From contig JAUHVL010000004.1 of the NCBI GenBank assembly GCA_030425045.1, positions 1 to 64,000 of the forward strand: a stretch of DNA of 64,000 bases, read 5' to 3'. The notes under the pieces are model-generated. The model saw only the letters and a program-made list of their open reading frames with translations. It was not told the DNA's origin and made no database searches. Shown in pieces: positions 35,692-43,772 of the stretch. Each line of letters opens with the position of its first letter. Positions within the stretch are counted from its first letter, which is position 1. The translations under genes and the position numbers were made by a program. This DNA comes from a bacterium (lineage in GTDB: Bacteria; Bdellovibrionota; Bacteriovoracia; Bacteriovoracales; Bacteriovoracaceae).

Positions 35692-36588
35692 CTAAATCTT
35701 TATTTTTACGACCTTTTTAATGATTAAGAAGCCTACGGCATCAAGGCCTATCGCTACAAAAAGCATAACAATTCCAAGGGGATGCGAAAAAACACGGGCC
35801 ATCGAGTCCGGATCGTTAGCTGAGTAAACAAGTCCGATTAAAAGTGGCATCAAAGCAATTGTCACACCTTGGAACATCCCTTGAGCTGTAAATGTATCGA
35901 TTTTTTGTTGAAGTCTTATACGTTCACGAATAACCAAAACAATGGTGTCAAAGACTTCTGCAAGGTTACCACCACTTTCTCTTAGAATATTCACACTAGA
36001 AACAAACATATCATTATCTTCTGTCGGTATCCTTTTGCATAAATTATCAAAACATTCTTCAAGTGGGACACCAATTCTATTTTGCTGAAGAATAATATTA
36101 AATTCTTCACTTAAAGGAGCAGGCATTTCGCCAACAACCATGCCTAATGCTTGGGGAACGGATAGACCTGCCCTGATTCCATTTGATAATAATTGAAGAC
36201 CATCAACCATTTGAGACTGATACTTCTGAATTCTCTTTTCTACAAAATAATCGATGACAACTTTCGGAAGTCTAAAGCTAAAAAAGCCAAAGACGAGCCC
36301 CATAATAAAGCCCACGGTCCAATTTAATAAAAGCCCCATAGTGATAACAGTTAAGCCAAGAACAATCAGAGAAAAGGAAGTTAACCACAATGTAATTTTA
36401 TCGGGATCAACAGTAATCATAAGAAACTCAAGTTTCTCCATTAAATATGTTCTCGTTCCTAAAGTTTGATTTTCAATCCATTCAAAAATTAGTTTTGAAT
36501 AGCGAAAGACAAAAATGAAAATAACTAATCCGATGATCGCTGTTAGTGCTGGTCTTCCAATTAGTCCAAATTCACCAATAAAAGTCAT
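35692..36588 (-). CDS. Tad pilus inner-membrane platform protein (TadB/TadC, GspF family)
   Basis: The platform protein couples the ATPase to pilin assembly. The 298-aa sequence has membrane segments near 13-30, 60-95 and 235-295 and the T2SSF domain (QMVDGLQLLSNGIRAGLSVPQALGMV, LRESGGNLAEVFDTI). Classical Tad loci have two such genes (tadB and tadC); only one is in this cluster, so a homodimer or a second gene elsewhere is implied. The start lies 3 nt after the stop of the fused ATPase gene. Confidence 0.9.
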   Translation of the reverse strand: MTFIGEFGLIGRPALTAIIGLVIFIFVFRYSKLIFEWIENQTLGTRTYLMEKLEFLMITVDPDKITLWLTSFSLIVLGLTVITMGLLLNWTVGFIMGLVFGFFSFRLPKVVIDYFVEKRIQKYQSQMVDGLQLLSNGIRAGLSVPQALGMVVGEMPAPLSEEFNIILQQNRIGVPLEECFDNLCKRIPTEDNDMFVSSVNILRESGGNLAEVFDTIVLVIRERIRLQQKIDTFTAQGMFQGVTIALMPLLIGLVYSANDPDSMARVFSHPLGIVMLFVAIGLDAVGFLIIKKVVKIKI

Positions 36589-36591
36589 TAC

Positions 36592-38820
36592 CTAGGCCTT
36601 TCTCTTTTTCTGAACTTGTCCGGGTTTCTTTTGATTAGGGGGTGGTTTTTTTCCAGGAGGCCCAGAAGGTTTATTCCCTGCTGGTGGTGGAGCCGCTGGC
36701 GCCTTAACTTGTCTCGGGTCTGAATTCGTAAACAACCCTCTTGGCACGTTATAACCTTTCTTCTCTAGCGTTTCGATAAATTTAGGGATAAAACCTGTTG
36801 CTTGAAATTCACCTTCAATTTTTCCCGTTTTTCCTATACCTTTTTGTTGAAATAAAAAGATATCCTGTAACACAACAACATCACCTTGCATTCCACCAAG
36901 CTCAGTGATGTGAGTAATTTTTCTTGATCCATCATCTAATCTCGATTGCTGAACAATTAGATGAACTGCTGCTGCAATCATTTCACGAATGGCCTTCGGA
37001 CTTAAACCAGCACCGGCATACTGAACAAGGGTTTCAACACGGCCGATACACTCTCTTGGATTATTAGAGTGAATTGTTGTCATAGAGCCATCATGCCCCG
37101 TACCCATGGCCTGTAACATATCAAGAGTCTCTCCACCACGACACTCACCTACAACAATTCTGTCTGGTCTCATTCTCAGAGTTTGCTTAACGAGTAACCT
37201 AATATCTATTTCTCCATCTCCTTCAAGAGATGGCGGTCTGGTCTCAAGCCTCACAACGTGATCTTGAGGAAAGTTTAGTTCTGCGGAGTCTTCACAAGTA
37301 ATGATTCTTTCATTCGCTTGAATAAAGCCACCCAAAATATTAATCAGAGTTGTTTTACCAGAACCCGTACCACCACTAACAATAATATTTCGATGGGCCT
37401 CAACGGCAATTCTTAAGAAGTCGGCCATATTCTGAGTACAAGAGCCAAACTTAATAAGATCTTTATACGTAAGTCTGTTTTCTGGAAATTTACGAATGGT
37501 GATTGTTGAACCATCTAAGGCACAAGGTGGAATAATCGCATGAACCCTCGATCCATCGGCAAGGCGAGCATCCACATAGGGAGTTTTTTCATCAATACGT
37601 CTTCCGATCGGGGCCACAATTCGTTCGATCACATTTAGAACTTGTCGATCATTTGTAAAAGTAATGGTCGACTTTTTAATTTTTCCACTTAGTTCATAGT
37701 AGATTTTATCTGGGCCAACTACCATAATCTCACTACATTCTTTGTTAGCGAGAAGATCCTCAAGAGGCCCTAGCCCTAATGCTTCATCGATAATCTCTTT
37801 AACAATTTGATTCATGTCATCGCGATTATTGATAATTCCCTTGGTATCTTCTTTATTTAGGAGATCAACGACAGTCTTTTTAGTTTGCTCTTTTAGAATG
37901 ACTTGCGCTTTTGGATCATTATCATCTTGTTTTTTAAAATCCATTTCCTCAACAAGTGCTTTGTGAATTCTATCCTTCAGATCTTTCCAGCCAGCCGCTT
38001 TATTAGAAGCAGCGGCCTTATCTTCACTCTTTCTTGCACCTGAAGTATCAACATTCTTTTTAAGCTTCTCAAGATTTTTAAGCATTCCCTTTTGAATAAT
38101 TTTTCTTGAGAGATCAGTTAATCCCTTTGAGAATGCAGCATTATTATTAAGTTTAAAAACGGCCCTCTTTTTATTTAAGGCCATGATACAGTTTTGATCA
38201 TCTCTTGGAATAATTGAAAAGATTGGCCTACCTAGTGCTTTGGTCATAACATCAGTAGTGATGGGATGACCTTTTTGATACTGATTAGCTACAAAGAAAA
38301 TCATCTCTTTTGGAAACATCATTGTAATTAAATCAGAGTACAATTTCTTCGTTTGATTGATGGCCAAAATATCTGGAACGACAACAATAAAAATTGCCGT
38401 AGTAAACTCTAATGCCTTGGTCGCCAGAGGATTAAGCTCACTTCCTGCATCTATTATCGTCGTGGGATAAATATTAGGAATAGCTTTTAAACTTTTTCCC
38501 AACCCTTCTGCATTGATTTGTTCGGAAACGACGGGATCATTTGGCATACCAATAAAACTCACACCAGATGTATCGGTCGTCACAAAGGACATCATTGATC
38601 GTGGATCAATGGCACCAGGAAAATCCCCTAATTCTTTAATCGTCTTTTTAGAATTGAGACCCGTAATATAGTTTTGGTCTCCACTTGCCTTTTGATCAAA
38701 GTCCATCAAAAGCACTTTGGAGCGAGACTCGGCCGCGTAGGCATATGACAAGTTAGCAGCGACCTGAGATTTTCCCACACCACCTTTTCCACCAATAATG
38801 GTAATGATATGACCGGCCAC
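36592..38820 (-). CDS. tadA: Fused TadZ-like (ParA/MinD) and TadA (CpaF) ATPase
   Basis: One 742-aa reading frame joins two ATPases normally made from separate genes. Residues 1-250 are a ParA/MinD-like domain (GGKGGVGKSQVAANLS, LLMDFDQKASGD), as in TadZ/CpaE, which places Tad machines in the cell; no receiver domain precedes it. After a charged linker (about 250-300), residues 300-690 are the CpaF/TadA secretion ATPase with Walker A SGGTGSGKTTLINIL near 480, Asp box ITCEDSAEL, Walker B RPDRIVVGECRGGE and His box GHDGSMTTIHSNN. A Pro/Lys-rich tail (about 700-742) ends it. The start is GTG overlapping the secretin stop (TAGTG). Confidence 0.92.
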   Translation of the reverse strand: MAGHIITIIGGKGGVGKSQVAANLSYAYAAESRSKVLLMDFDQKASGDQNYITGLNSKKTIKELGDFPGAIDPRSMMSFVTTDTSGVSFIGMPNDPVVSEQINAEGLGKSLKAIPNIYPTTIIDAGSELNPLATKALEFTTAIFIVVVPDILAINQTKKLYSDLITMMFPKEMIFFVANQYQKGHPITTDVMTKALGRPIFSIIPRDDQNCIMALNKKRAVFKLNNNAAFSKGLTDLSRKIIQKGMLKNLEKLKKNVDTSGARKSEDKAAASNKAAGWKDLKDRIHKALVEEMDFKKQDDNDPKAQVILKEQTKKTVVDLLNKEDTKGIINNRDDMNQIVKEIIDEALGLGPLEDLLANKECSEIMVVGPDKIYYELSGKIKKSTITFTNDRQVLNVIERIVAPIGRRIDEKTPYVDARLADGSRVHAIIPPCALDGSTITIRKFPENRLTYKDLIKFGSCTQNMADFLRIAVEAHRNIIVSGGTGSGKTTLINILGGFIQANERIITCEDSAELNFPQDHVVRLETRPPSLEGDGEIDIRLLVKQTLRMRPDRIVVGECRGGETLDMLQAMGTGHDGSMTTIHSNNPRECIGRVETLVQYAGAGLSPKAIREMIAAAVHLIVQQSRLDDGSRKITHITELGGMQGDVVVLQDIFLFQQKGIGKTGKIEGEFQATGFIPKFIETLEKKGYNVPRGLFTNSDPRQVKAPAAPPPAGNKPSGPPGKKPPPNQKKPGQVQKKRKA

Positions 38821-40310
38821 TAACGTCTTCTCCTTCTAAACTTTCTTTTAATCTCATCCGTCCCTTGTGAAGCAGACTCAACAATCTCTGGTGTTACAAA
38901 AACGACAAACTGTGATTTCGAAGTCGTTCGCGCTTTAGATCTAACAAAAGAAAATAACTCACTAGTTGTTTCATCCGTTTCCTGAACACCACCCGGAGGA
39001 TCTTTATCAAAAGCGGTAGCATTTTTGTTCACAACAATACCGCCGACAACTGCGGACTCTTTTGATTTAACAATAATAGCTGTACTAACATCATTTTTTT
39101 GAACCGTAGGTGGATTACCAGTGTTTGCGGAAACACTAATCCCCATAGACAAGTCAATCTTCTCTTCTTGTAAAATTTCTGGCGTGACATCGAGAGTAAA
39201 TCCTGAAGTTGCTTTTTCACCTCGAGTGAACTCTCCCGTACCTAATTCAAAGGGAACCTCATCTTGCTTATTGATTCTAGCTTTAACCTTATCTTTAGTA
39301 ATAACCACACCTGATTGGATAACTCTCGCAAAGCCAGCTGATTTTGCTGAAGTTAATTTAGGAATTAAATTACTAATCACACCTGAGAGGGTCCCACTAG
39401 AACTTGTCGAAAGACCATCATTTGTTGTTCGTCCAAATCTGATGGCCCCTTGTCCTTCACTCAAAAGAGGCTGCCACTTAAAACCAAAAATCTTCTTATA
39501 ATCTTTTGTTAATTCAACAAACTGAGCAGTCACTTTAACGAGTTTTGGAATTGGCTTTGGCTGTTGTTTAGCATTAACCTGAATAAAGTTTTGAATGGGT
39601 GCTTTTTTAACTGTTCGCACAGAGTCTGTTCTCTCGGCAAGACTAGGAATTTGATCCGGGAAAAATGCTGTCGCAATTAGTTCCGCTCTTTGTTTTTCGG
39701 CATCTGATCCAACGATTCCTTCAAGCCAAAACAAATTATTAACCACTCTAACGGTTACATCACGAAGTTGGTTTTTTTGTATTTCTTCTTGCATTTTCTC
39801 TGCAATCAATTTTTGAGTTTGTGGAGAAATCTCTACCAGAAATAAAACTTCTGAGAACTTATCTTGCCTTAATAACGTGACCACTTTTCCGATATCAGCA
39901 GGAACAACAATCTGCCCTCCGACATAAACCGTTTCACCCTTTACACCGATATCCAATCCTTCGACATCACCAAGAAAGTCTTTTAATTCTTTTACAATTT
40001 TAGATTGATCATTTTCTGTAACGATAACAAGGTATCTCGATTTAATATCGCCAACTTTATTTCGAATGATCACAGATGTTCGACCAGGGCGAAGACCAAC
40101 AAACGTCAATTCTGGATTTTTCTTTAAGACCGGATCTATTCTTAAAACTTGAGGATTCCCAATTTGGAACCTTTTATCAGGATCGTAATCAAGAGGAACA
40201 ATTTTATCGATCCCCAAAACGACTTCGATATTTTCTTCAACGACTTTGTCTGCATCTTGAGCAAACGAGATAAAATTAAAACATATAAATAATAAGGCGA
40301 TATATCTCAA
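38820..40310 (-). CDS. cpaC: Tad pilus outer-membrane secretin (CpaC/RcpA)
   Basis: Forms the outer-membrane ring for the pilus. The 496-aa protein has a signal peptide (about 1-17), an N-terminal pilus-formation domain (NPQVLRIDPVLKKNPELTFVGLRPGRTSVII), BON/N-type modules and the secretin domain (VKVTAQFVELTKDYKKIFG, DEVPFELGTG, SGFTLDVTPEI, FVVFVTPEIVE). The start codon is TTG within TTGA, overlapping the cpaB stop; GGAAGG stands 4 nt upstream. Adjacent to CpaB as in other Tad loci. Confidence 0.92.
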   Translation of the reverse strand: MRYIALLFICFNFISFAQDADKVVEENIEVVLGIDKIVPLDYDPDKRFQIGNPQVLRIDPVLKKNPELTFVGLRPGRTSVIIRNKVGDIKSRYLVIVTENDQSKIVKELKDFLGDVEGLDIGVKGETVYVGGQIVVPADIGKVVTLLRQDKFSEVLFLVEISPQTQKLIAEKMQEEIQKNQLRDVTVRVVNNLFWLEGIVGSDAEKQRAELIATAFFPDQIPSLAERTDSVRTVKKAPIQNFIQVNAKQQPKPIPKLVKVTAQFVELTKDYKKIFGFKWQPLLSEGQGAIRFGRTTNDGLSTSSSGTLSGVISNLIPKLTSAKSAGFARVIQSGVVITKDKVKARINKQDEVPFELGTGEFTRGEKATSGFTLDVTPEILQEEKIDLSMGISVSANTGNPPTVQKNDVSTAIIVKSKESAVVGGIVVNKNATAFDKDPPGGVQETDETTSELFSFVRSKARTTSKSQFVVFVTPEIVESASQGTDEIKRKFRRRRR

Positions 40311-41116
40311 TTAGCCTTCCTTTGTGTTGAGAAGAAAGATTTCGCTTCACTAACTTCATCTTCACTTAAAGTGTCATAAACATCTGATGATTTAATTCGT
40401 ACTCGTTTTTGATCATTATTATTTCTAAGAGAGAGATAAGGTCTAAAACCATAAAACTGCTTAAAGAAAATTACTTTTTGAATTTCATAAGGAGTTAATT
40501 CAAGAGTAACAGTATTGTATCGCTCGTAAACAGTGGCCTTCATCGCCTTAATTTCTTTAGGTGTTTTCACTCCATAAATGGGAATAGAATTTGTCATATT
40601 TTTTCCAGTGGAAAGAACGAGTACATCCTGTAAGATAGTTTTTACTTTTCTAAATTCCATCTTTCCCTGGCTATAATCCATCGGACTGACCACATCTATT
40701 CGATCACCAGGTTTTATGAGCTTCCCAACAGCTTGCTGTTCTGTAATATTTATCGAAAACGCTCTTTTCCCGGGACTAACTTGTCTCGATAAACCAGTCT
40801 TTGCTCCGGGGTAGGTCACTCTTGGTTTTGTAATTTGCTCGCCCTTAATAATCGGAACTGTCGTCATTGTATTTTCTAATGCTTTAATATCTTTAAATGA
40901 TCCCGGTTGAATAAATTTTTCTGGAACAGTTACCTGCATAAGTTTTGTTTCATCTAAGAGCTCTAACTCTTTAATATCTCTCTTCGCAACGATAACTGTT
41001 CTTTGAATTCCATAGTTCTTAACGATGACACTTTTTTGATCTTCGATATATGTGTGAACCATAAACATGGCGATACCTGCAATAATTAAGGCAAGAGTAA
41101 ATGCTCTAGTATTCAT
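40307..41116 (-). CDS. cpaB: Tad pilus assembly protein CpaB (RcpC)
   Basis: A 269-aa periplasmic protein with N-terminal anchor (about 5-22), an SAF domain (VIVAKRDIKELELLDETKLMQVTVPEKFI, KGEQITKPRVTYPG) and the C-terminal CpaB domain (SPGKRAFSINITEQQAVGKL, GDRIDVVSPMDYS). It links secretin and inner-membrane parts or controls glycan interaction of the machine. A GGAG ribosome site precedes the ATG. Confidence 0.9.
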   Translation of the reverse strand: MNTRAFTLALIIAGIAMFMVHTYIEDQKSVIVKNYGIQRTVIVAKRDIKELELLDETKLMQVTVPEKFIQPGSFKDIKALENTMTTVPIIKGEQITKPRVTYPGAKTGLSRQVSPGKRAFSINITEQQAVGKLIKPGDRIDVVSPMDYSQGKMEFRKVKTILQDVLVLSTGKNMTNSIPIYGVKTPKEIKAMKATVYERYNTVTLELTPYEIQKVIFFKQFYGFRPYLSLRNNNDQKRVRIKSSDVYDTLSEDEVSEAKSFFSTQRKAN

Positions 41117-41215
41117 AAGGCTCCAATGTCCTGATTTCTTTACAGTTTATTTTATCAAGAGAGTTGATTTGATTTTCCCAAGGGGAACTTTTGACCGTTT
41201 GCTAAATATAGCTGA

Positions 41216-41773
41216 CTAACTTCCTCCGTTACCGAAAGTACAAATGGTATTAGAATGCATTTGCGCCTCAAGTCCCGGAACATATCGATAGGTAGAGTAA
41301 TAGTTTCCAGGACCAGCAGCAAAATAGGTTTCACCACAAAGACCATAAAAATTATAAACTCTGATAAAATTACTTGTGCTTTCCCCTGCTTCTGGCTCGT
41401 CACAGGTTTCTCCGCTATCTCCACCAGCAGTAAAAAATGTTGAGATTTTGTAACAGGGAGCGAAGGAGAAGTTACCACCGTTGGTTGCTTTCTCTCTAAA
41501 TCCAAATGAATACAAACCTGCAACTCGATGACCTTCATCCATCCAGGGATCAAGTGAATTTCTCAAGGGTATCATTGAATTATTTTTAACCGTATACATG
41601 AAGTATCGTCGAGTAAACTTCTGCTGATTGATAGAGCTGTTAATAGCGTTACCAACTTTAATCATAATAGTGAAAAAGAAAATTAAAAAAGGAAGAAAGA
41701 CAATTAGCTCAAATATCGCCTGTCCCTTTTCTCCCTTAACACCCGTTATCGAATAAGGTCGCGTGTACCTCAC
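41216..41773 (-). CDS. TadE-like pseudopilin (third of three)
   Basis: About 185 aa from a GTG that has GAGGAG 6 nt upstream; the frame can be extended to a TTG at 41794 but that ribosome site supports GTG. The N-terminus GEKGQAIFELIVFLPFLIFFF has the G|Q-x3-E prepilin-peptidase motif and a hydrophobic core, and the rest is a soluble domain with several Cys (CYKIST, TCDEPE, GLCGETY, TICTFGNGG). It overlaps the preceding pseudopilin by 38 nt. A minor pilin of the Tad system by position and motif. Confidence 0.8.
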   Translation of the reverse strand: MRYTRPYSITGVKGEKGQAIFELIVFLPFLIFFFTIMIKVGNAINSSINQQKFTRRYFMYTVKNNSMIPLRNSLDPWMDEGHRVAGLYSFGFREKATNGGNFSFAPCYKISTFFTAGGDSGETCDEPEAGESTSNFIRVYNFYGLCGETYFAAGPGNYYSTYRYVPGLEAQMHSNTICTFGNGGS

Positions 41774-42272
41774 AATAATCTCCTCTTCCGGCAACAGGCC
41801 CCATTGCTCGACAAATTCTCAAAAAACATTCCGAACGCATAGGCTCTCGTCCAAGATAAGCATCAGATCTCATCGATAAATCTTGCTTATTACCAAAAAT
41901 TGGCGTTAAAAGAACATCTTCATATTCGGCGAACACTCCAATATAAAGTGCATTTTCTGGTGTATTAAAAGCAGACGGATCGTTGACCTCTAACCTTCCA
42001 TCAAAATCATGTAACAGCTCTGTTAAGTTAAACTTTTGGAAAACAGCTTGTGCTTTTTGTCTTGCAGGTTGATCAATAAAAGCGGGGTCTGAAGCATTAT
42101 TATCGAAGACCATATAACTTCTGCCCGCCATAAAAGTTGCGTAATGAACTAAGTAACCATTGGTATATAAAATTGCAATTTTATAAAACGAAAAGACAAA
42201 GCCTACTGTAATAGCAAAACTTAAAATAAATTCGATAGTTGATTGGCCTTTTTTATTCCGAAGGATAAGCAT
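41736..42272 (-). CDS. TadE-like pseudopilin (second of three)
   Basis: About 178 aa from ATG at 42272 (AGGGAG just upstream); a TTG 39 nt earlier is also open. Class III-type signal NKKGQSTIEFILSFAI, with Gly at -1 and Glu at +5, then an 18-residue hydrophobic helix and a soluble region with paired Cys near the end (ECFLRICRAMG, DYCEVHA). It overlaps its neighbours on both sides. Probably a minor pilin processed by the TadV peptidase encoded in this operon. Confidence 0.8.
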   Translation of the reverse strand: MLILRNKKGQSTIEFILSFAITVGFVFSFYKIAILYTNGYLVHYATFMAGRSYMVFDNNASDPAFIDQPARQKAQAVFQKFNLTELLHDFDGRLEVNDPSAFNTPENALYIGVFAEYEDVLLTPIFGNKQDLSMRSDAYLGREPMRSECFLRICRAMGPVAGRGDYCEVHATLFDNGC

Positions 42273-42528
42273 CTCTCCCTGAAAAAAACCTCGAATTATC
42301 CGGGGAAACAAAAAACCCTGAATGAGGATTATCTTTTGGATCTTCTATATTTAAACCAAAGCGGTAATTGACTTCAATACTTCTCGCGATAGCTGTGAAA
42401 AACGAGGAGTCTTTTCCAAAAAAATCTTGAAAGGCCCTACTTCTAAAAACCCCCATCGCGATGGCAACCACAACCGCAAGGAGTAAAATATACTCTACAA
42501 CAGATTGTCCCTTCCTATCGAGCTTCAA
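42253..42528 (-). CDS. Flp/TadE-like pseudopilin (first of three)
   Basis: About 91 aa. The start chosen is TTG at 42528, forming TTGA with the stop of tadV and preceded by GGAG at 6 nt; a TTG 45 nt upstream lacks a ribosome site. The N-terminus MKLDRKGQSVVEYILLLAVVV has the prepilin G|Q-x3-EY cleavage motif of Flp pilins; the soluble part is about 60 residues (FGKDSSFFTAIARSIEVNY). The extended tail makes it longer than major Flp pilins, so it is likely a minor component. Confidence 0.75.
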   Translation of the reverse strand: MKLDRKGQSVVEYILLLAVVVAIAMGVFRSRAFQDFFGKDSSFFTAIARSIEVNYRFGLNIEDPKDNPHSGFFVSPDNSRFFSGRDAYPSE

Positions 42529-43028
42529 GAATTTCTCCAAATCACAACTCCCATCACGATCCAACTGACACAAATAACGGGAGTATAAGCAAATTTTTTT
42601 CCATAAACAGTTTTAATTAGCTGAACGTTTTTTAAAATTAATGCACTTTTAATTTTATTGAAGTTCATGAAAGTATTGTAAGCAAACAAAATTACCCCGA
42701 CAACAAGGGTTGAATAAGCTAATTGAATAAAGACGAGGTCTTGAGACTCTAGCGGAACGAGGACAAAAAACGATGATAAATACTTCGTGTCACCTGCTCC
42801 CATAATTTTTAAAACAAATAAAAGAAAGCCCACCAAAATAAAAACGGCTGGGTAAATGAATACTTCCCATGTAAGTTTGTAAACATCAGGCAACAAAAGT
42901 AAACAGACTATAAACATCAGGTAATTAACAATAGGCCAAATATTAGAGATCTTTCTGGTTTTAATATCCACGTATGAAATGAACAATAATTGCAAAAGAA
43001 TGATGATATAAATTGAAAGAGGAACCAC
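42525..43028 (-). CDS. tadV: Prepilin peptidase of the Tad system (A24, TadV/CpaA)
   Basis: Cleaves the leader of Flp and pseudopilins at the G|Q site. The 167-aa membrane protein has the two catalytic aspartates: YVDIKTRKISN (first Asp) and MGAGDTKYL (GxGD motif), with about five helices and no methylase domain. The start is GTG with GAGGA upstream, 3 nt after the stop of the second Flp-like gene, whose stop it follows closely. Confidence 0.92.
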   Translation of the reverse strand: MVPLSIYIIILLQLLFISYVDIKTRKISNIWPIVNYLMFIVCLLLLPDVYKLTWEVFIYPAVFILVGFLLFVLKIMGAGDTKYLSSFFVLVPLESQDLVFIQLAYSTLVVGVILFAYNTFMNFNKIKSALILKNVQLIKTVYGKKFAYTPVICVSWIVMGVVIWRNS

Positions 43029-43031
43029 CTA

Positions 43032-43253
43032 TTATTCCTCTGTCTTTACAAAGTTTACATACTGATTTCCCATACAGGCTTTATTGCAAACACCTGTGGA
43101 AAGCTCTTGAGTTAAAAAGAAGTTTAGACTTCCCATACTATTACTGAAAGATTGCCCAAAACCTCTCATCATCGTAACAGCAACAAAGCCAATAAATGCC
43201 AAGATGAATATGTATTCAATTAAAGCTTGCGCTTTATAAGAACTAAGAAACAT
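43032..43253 (-). CDS. Second Flp-like pilin, Ala at -1 of the cleavage site
   Basis: A 73-aa protein with a short N-terminus, then YKAQALIEYIFILAFIGFVAV: the prepilin motif with Q+1 and E+5 but Ala instead of Gly at -1. The hydrophobic helix is followed by a 40-residue tail with two Cys (GVCNKACMG), which may form a disulphide. Shares the fold and size of Flp pilins and is located between flp and tadV. Whether TadV cuts after Ala is unknown; Ala is tolerated by some prepilin peptidases. Confidence 0.78.
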   Translation of the reverse strand: MFLSSYKAQALIEYIFILAFIGFVAVTMMRGFGQSFSNSMGSLNFFLTQELSTGVCNKACMGNQYVNFVKTEE

Positions 43254-43358
43254 GTATTAATTCTATAATACGGCAGGATGCAATGCCACAGAAATATTGT
43301 GGTTACACTTAAGATCTAAATTTTAAGACAGCACTATAATCAAATAATGACGAGAGTA

Positions 43359-43553
43359 TTATTGCCCGTTATTAATCTGATCTACCCATCCTTCAGCACC
43401 ACTGAACACACTGTTCGTAATGTCCGTTAGCTTCTGATCTGCTGTTTTCTTAAACTTAAAAACAATTAAAGCTACAACAGCAACCAGTAGGATGTACTCT
43501 GTAGAAGTCTGTCCTTCTTCGTCCTTTAAATAGGCAAGAATTAAATTTTTCAT
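43359..43553 (-). CDS. flp: Flp-type major pilin
   Basis: About 64 aa from ATG at 43553, with GGAGAAGG immediately upstream (an ATG 12 nt earlier overlaps this site). The precursor has a short leader, cleavage motif EEGQTSTEYILLVAVVALIVF (Gly -1, Glu +5, Tyr +6) and a short polar tail. This is the classic major subunit of Tad (Flp) pili. It heads the cluster, with its own promoter and a structured leader. Confidence 0.93.
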   Translation of the reverse strand: MKNLILAYLKDEEGQTSTEYILLVAVVALIVFKFKKTADQKLTDITNSVFSGAEGWVDQINNGQ

Positions 43554-43586
43554 TACCTTCTCCATTCCAACATTATTAATTCTTGT

Positions 43587-43648
43587 CGGCTTAAGTCTGG
43601 TAAAACTTGAGCCGTTTCACACGAACAAACGTACTTTTTTTACCTGAC
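43587..43648 (-). promoter_or_regulatory. Structured flp leader with alternative pairing
   Basis: In the flp 5' leader CGGCTCAAG (43606-43614, minus strand) pairs with CTTAAGCCG (43587-43595), a 9-bp stem with one G-U pair. Its 10-nt loop contains TTTTACC, which is complementary to GGTAAAA (43638-43644) at the transcript start; on DNA the full repeat is 10 of 11 matching between 43595-43605 and 43638-43648. The leader could form a pseudoknot or two exclusive folds. It lacks the conserved features of c-di-GMP-I riboswitches. Alternatively the repeat is a protein operator over the start site. Confidence 0.45.
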
Positions 43649-43651
43649 TAA

Positions 43652-43680
43652 ATTATACCGCGATTCGAGATGCGGCGCAA
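43652..43680 (-). promoter_or_regulatory. Sigma-70-type promoter of flp
   Basis: On the minus strand a perfect -10 TATAAT (43652-43657) lies 17 nt from TTGCGC (43675-43680, three of six to TTGACA). Transcription would start near 43645, giving a leader of about 90 nt before the flp start codon. Confidence 0.6.
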
Positions 43681-43760
43681 CAAAATACCCCTAAGTCTTA
43701 GAAATTACGAAAAATGGCAATATTTTCGCTTACCACATATACAGTTTTAACACTATAAGC

Positions 43761-43766
43761 TATAAT
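43761..43766 (+). promoter_or_regulatory. -10 element of the 6S RNA gene
   Basis: TATAAT at 43761-43766 is 6 nt before the predicted 5' end of 6S RNA at 43773. No strong -35 hexamer is seen at the usual distance. Confidence 0.6.
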
Positions 43767-43772
43767 GATTTT

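Noticed and set aside
41155-41553. 132-codon frame overlapping the third pseudopilin
   Set aside because: It overlaps a gene with a clear pilin motif in another frame and has no ribosome site or domain.
43566-43651. c-di-GMP riboswitch in the flp leader
   Set aside because: The conserved core of the known c-di-GMP classes and their tetraloop receptor are missing; only an unusual hairpin with alternative pairing is seen.
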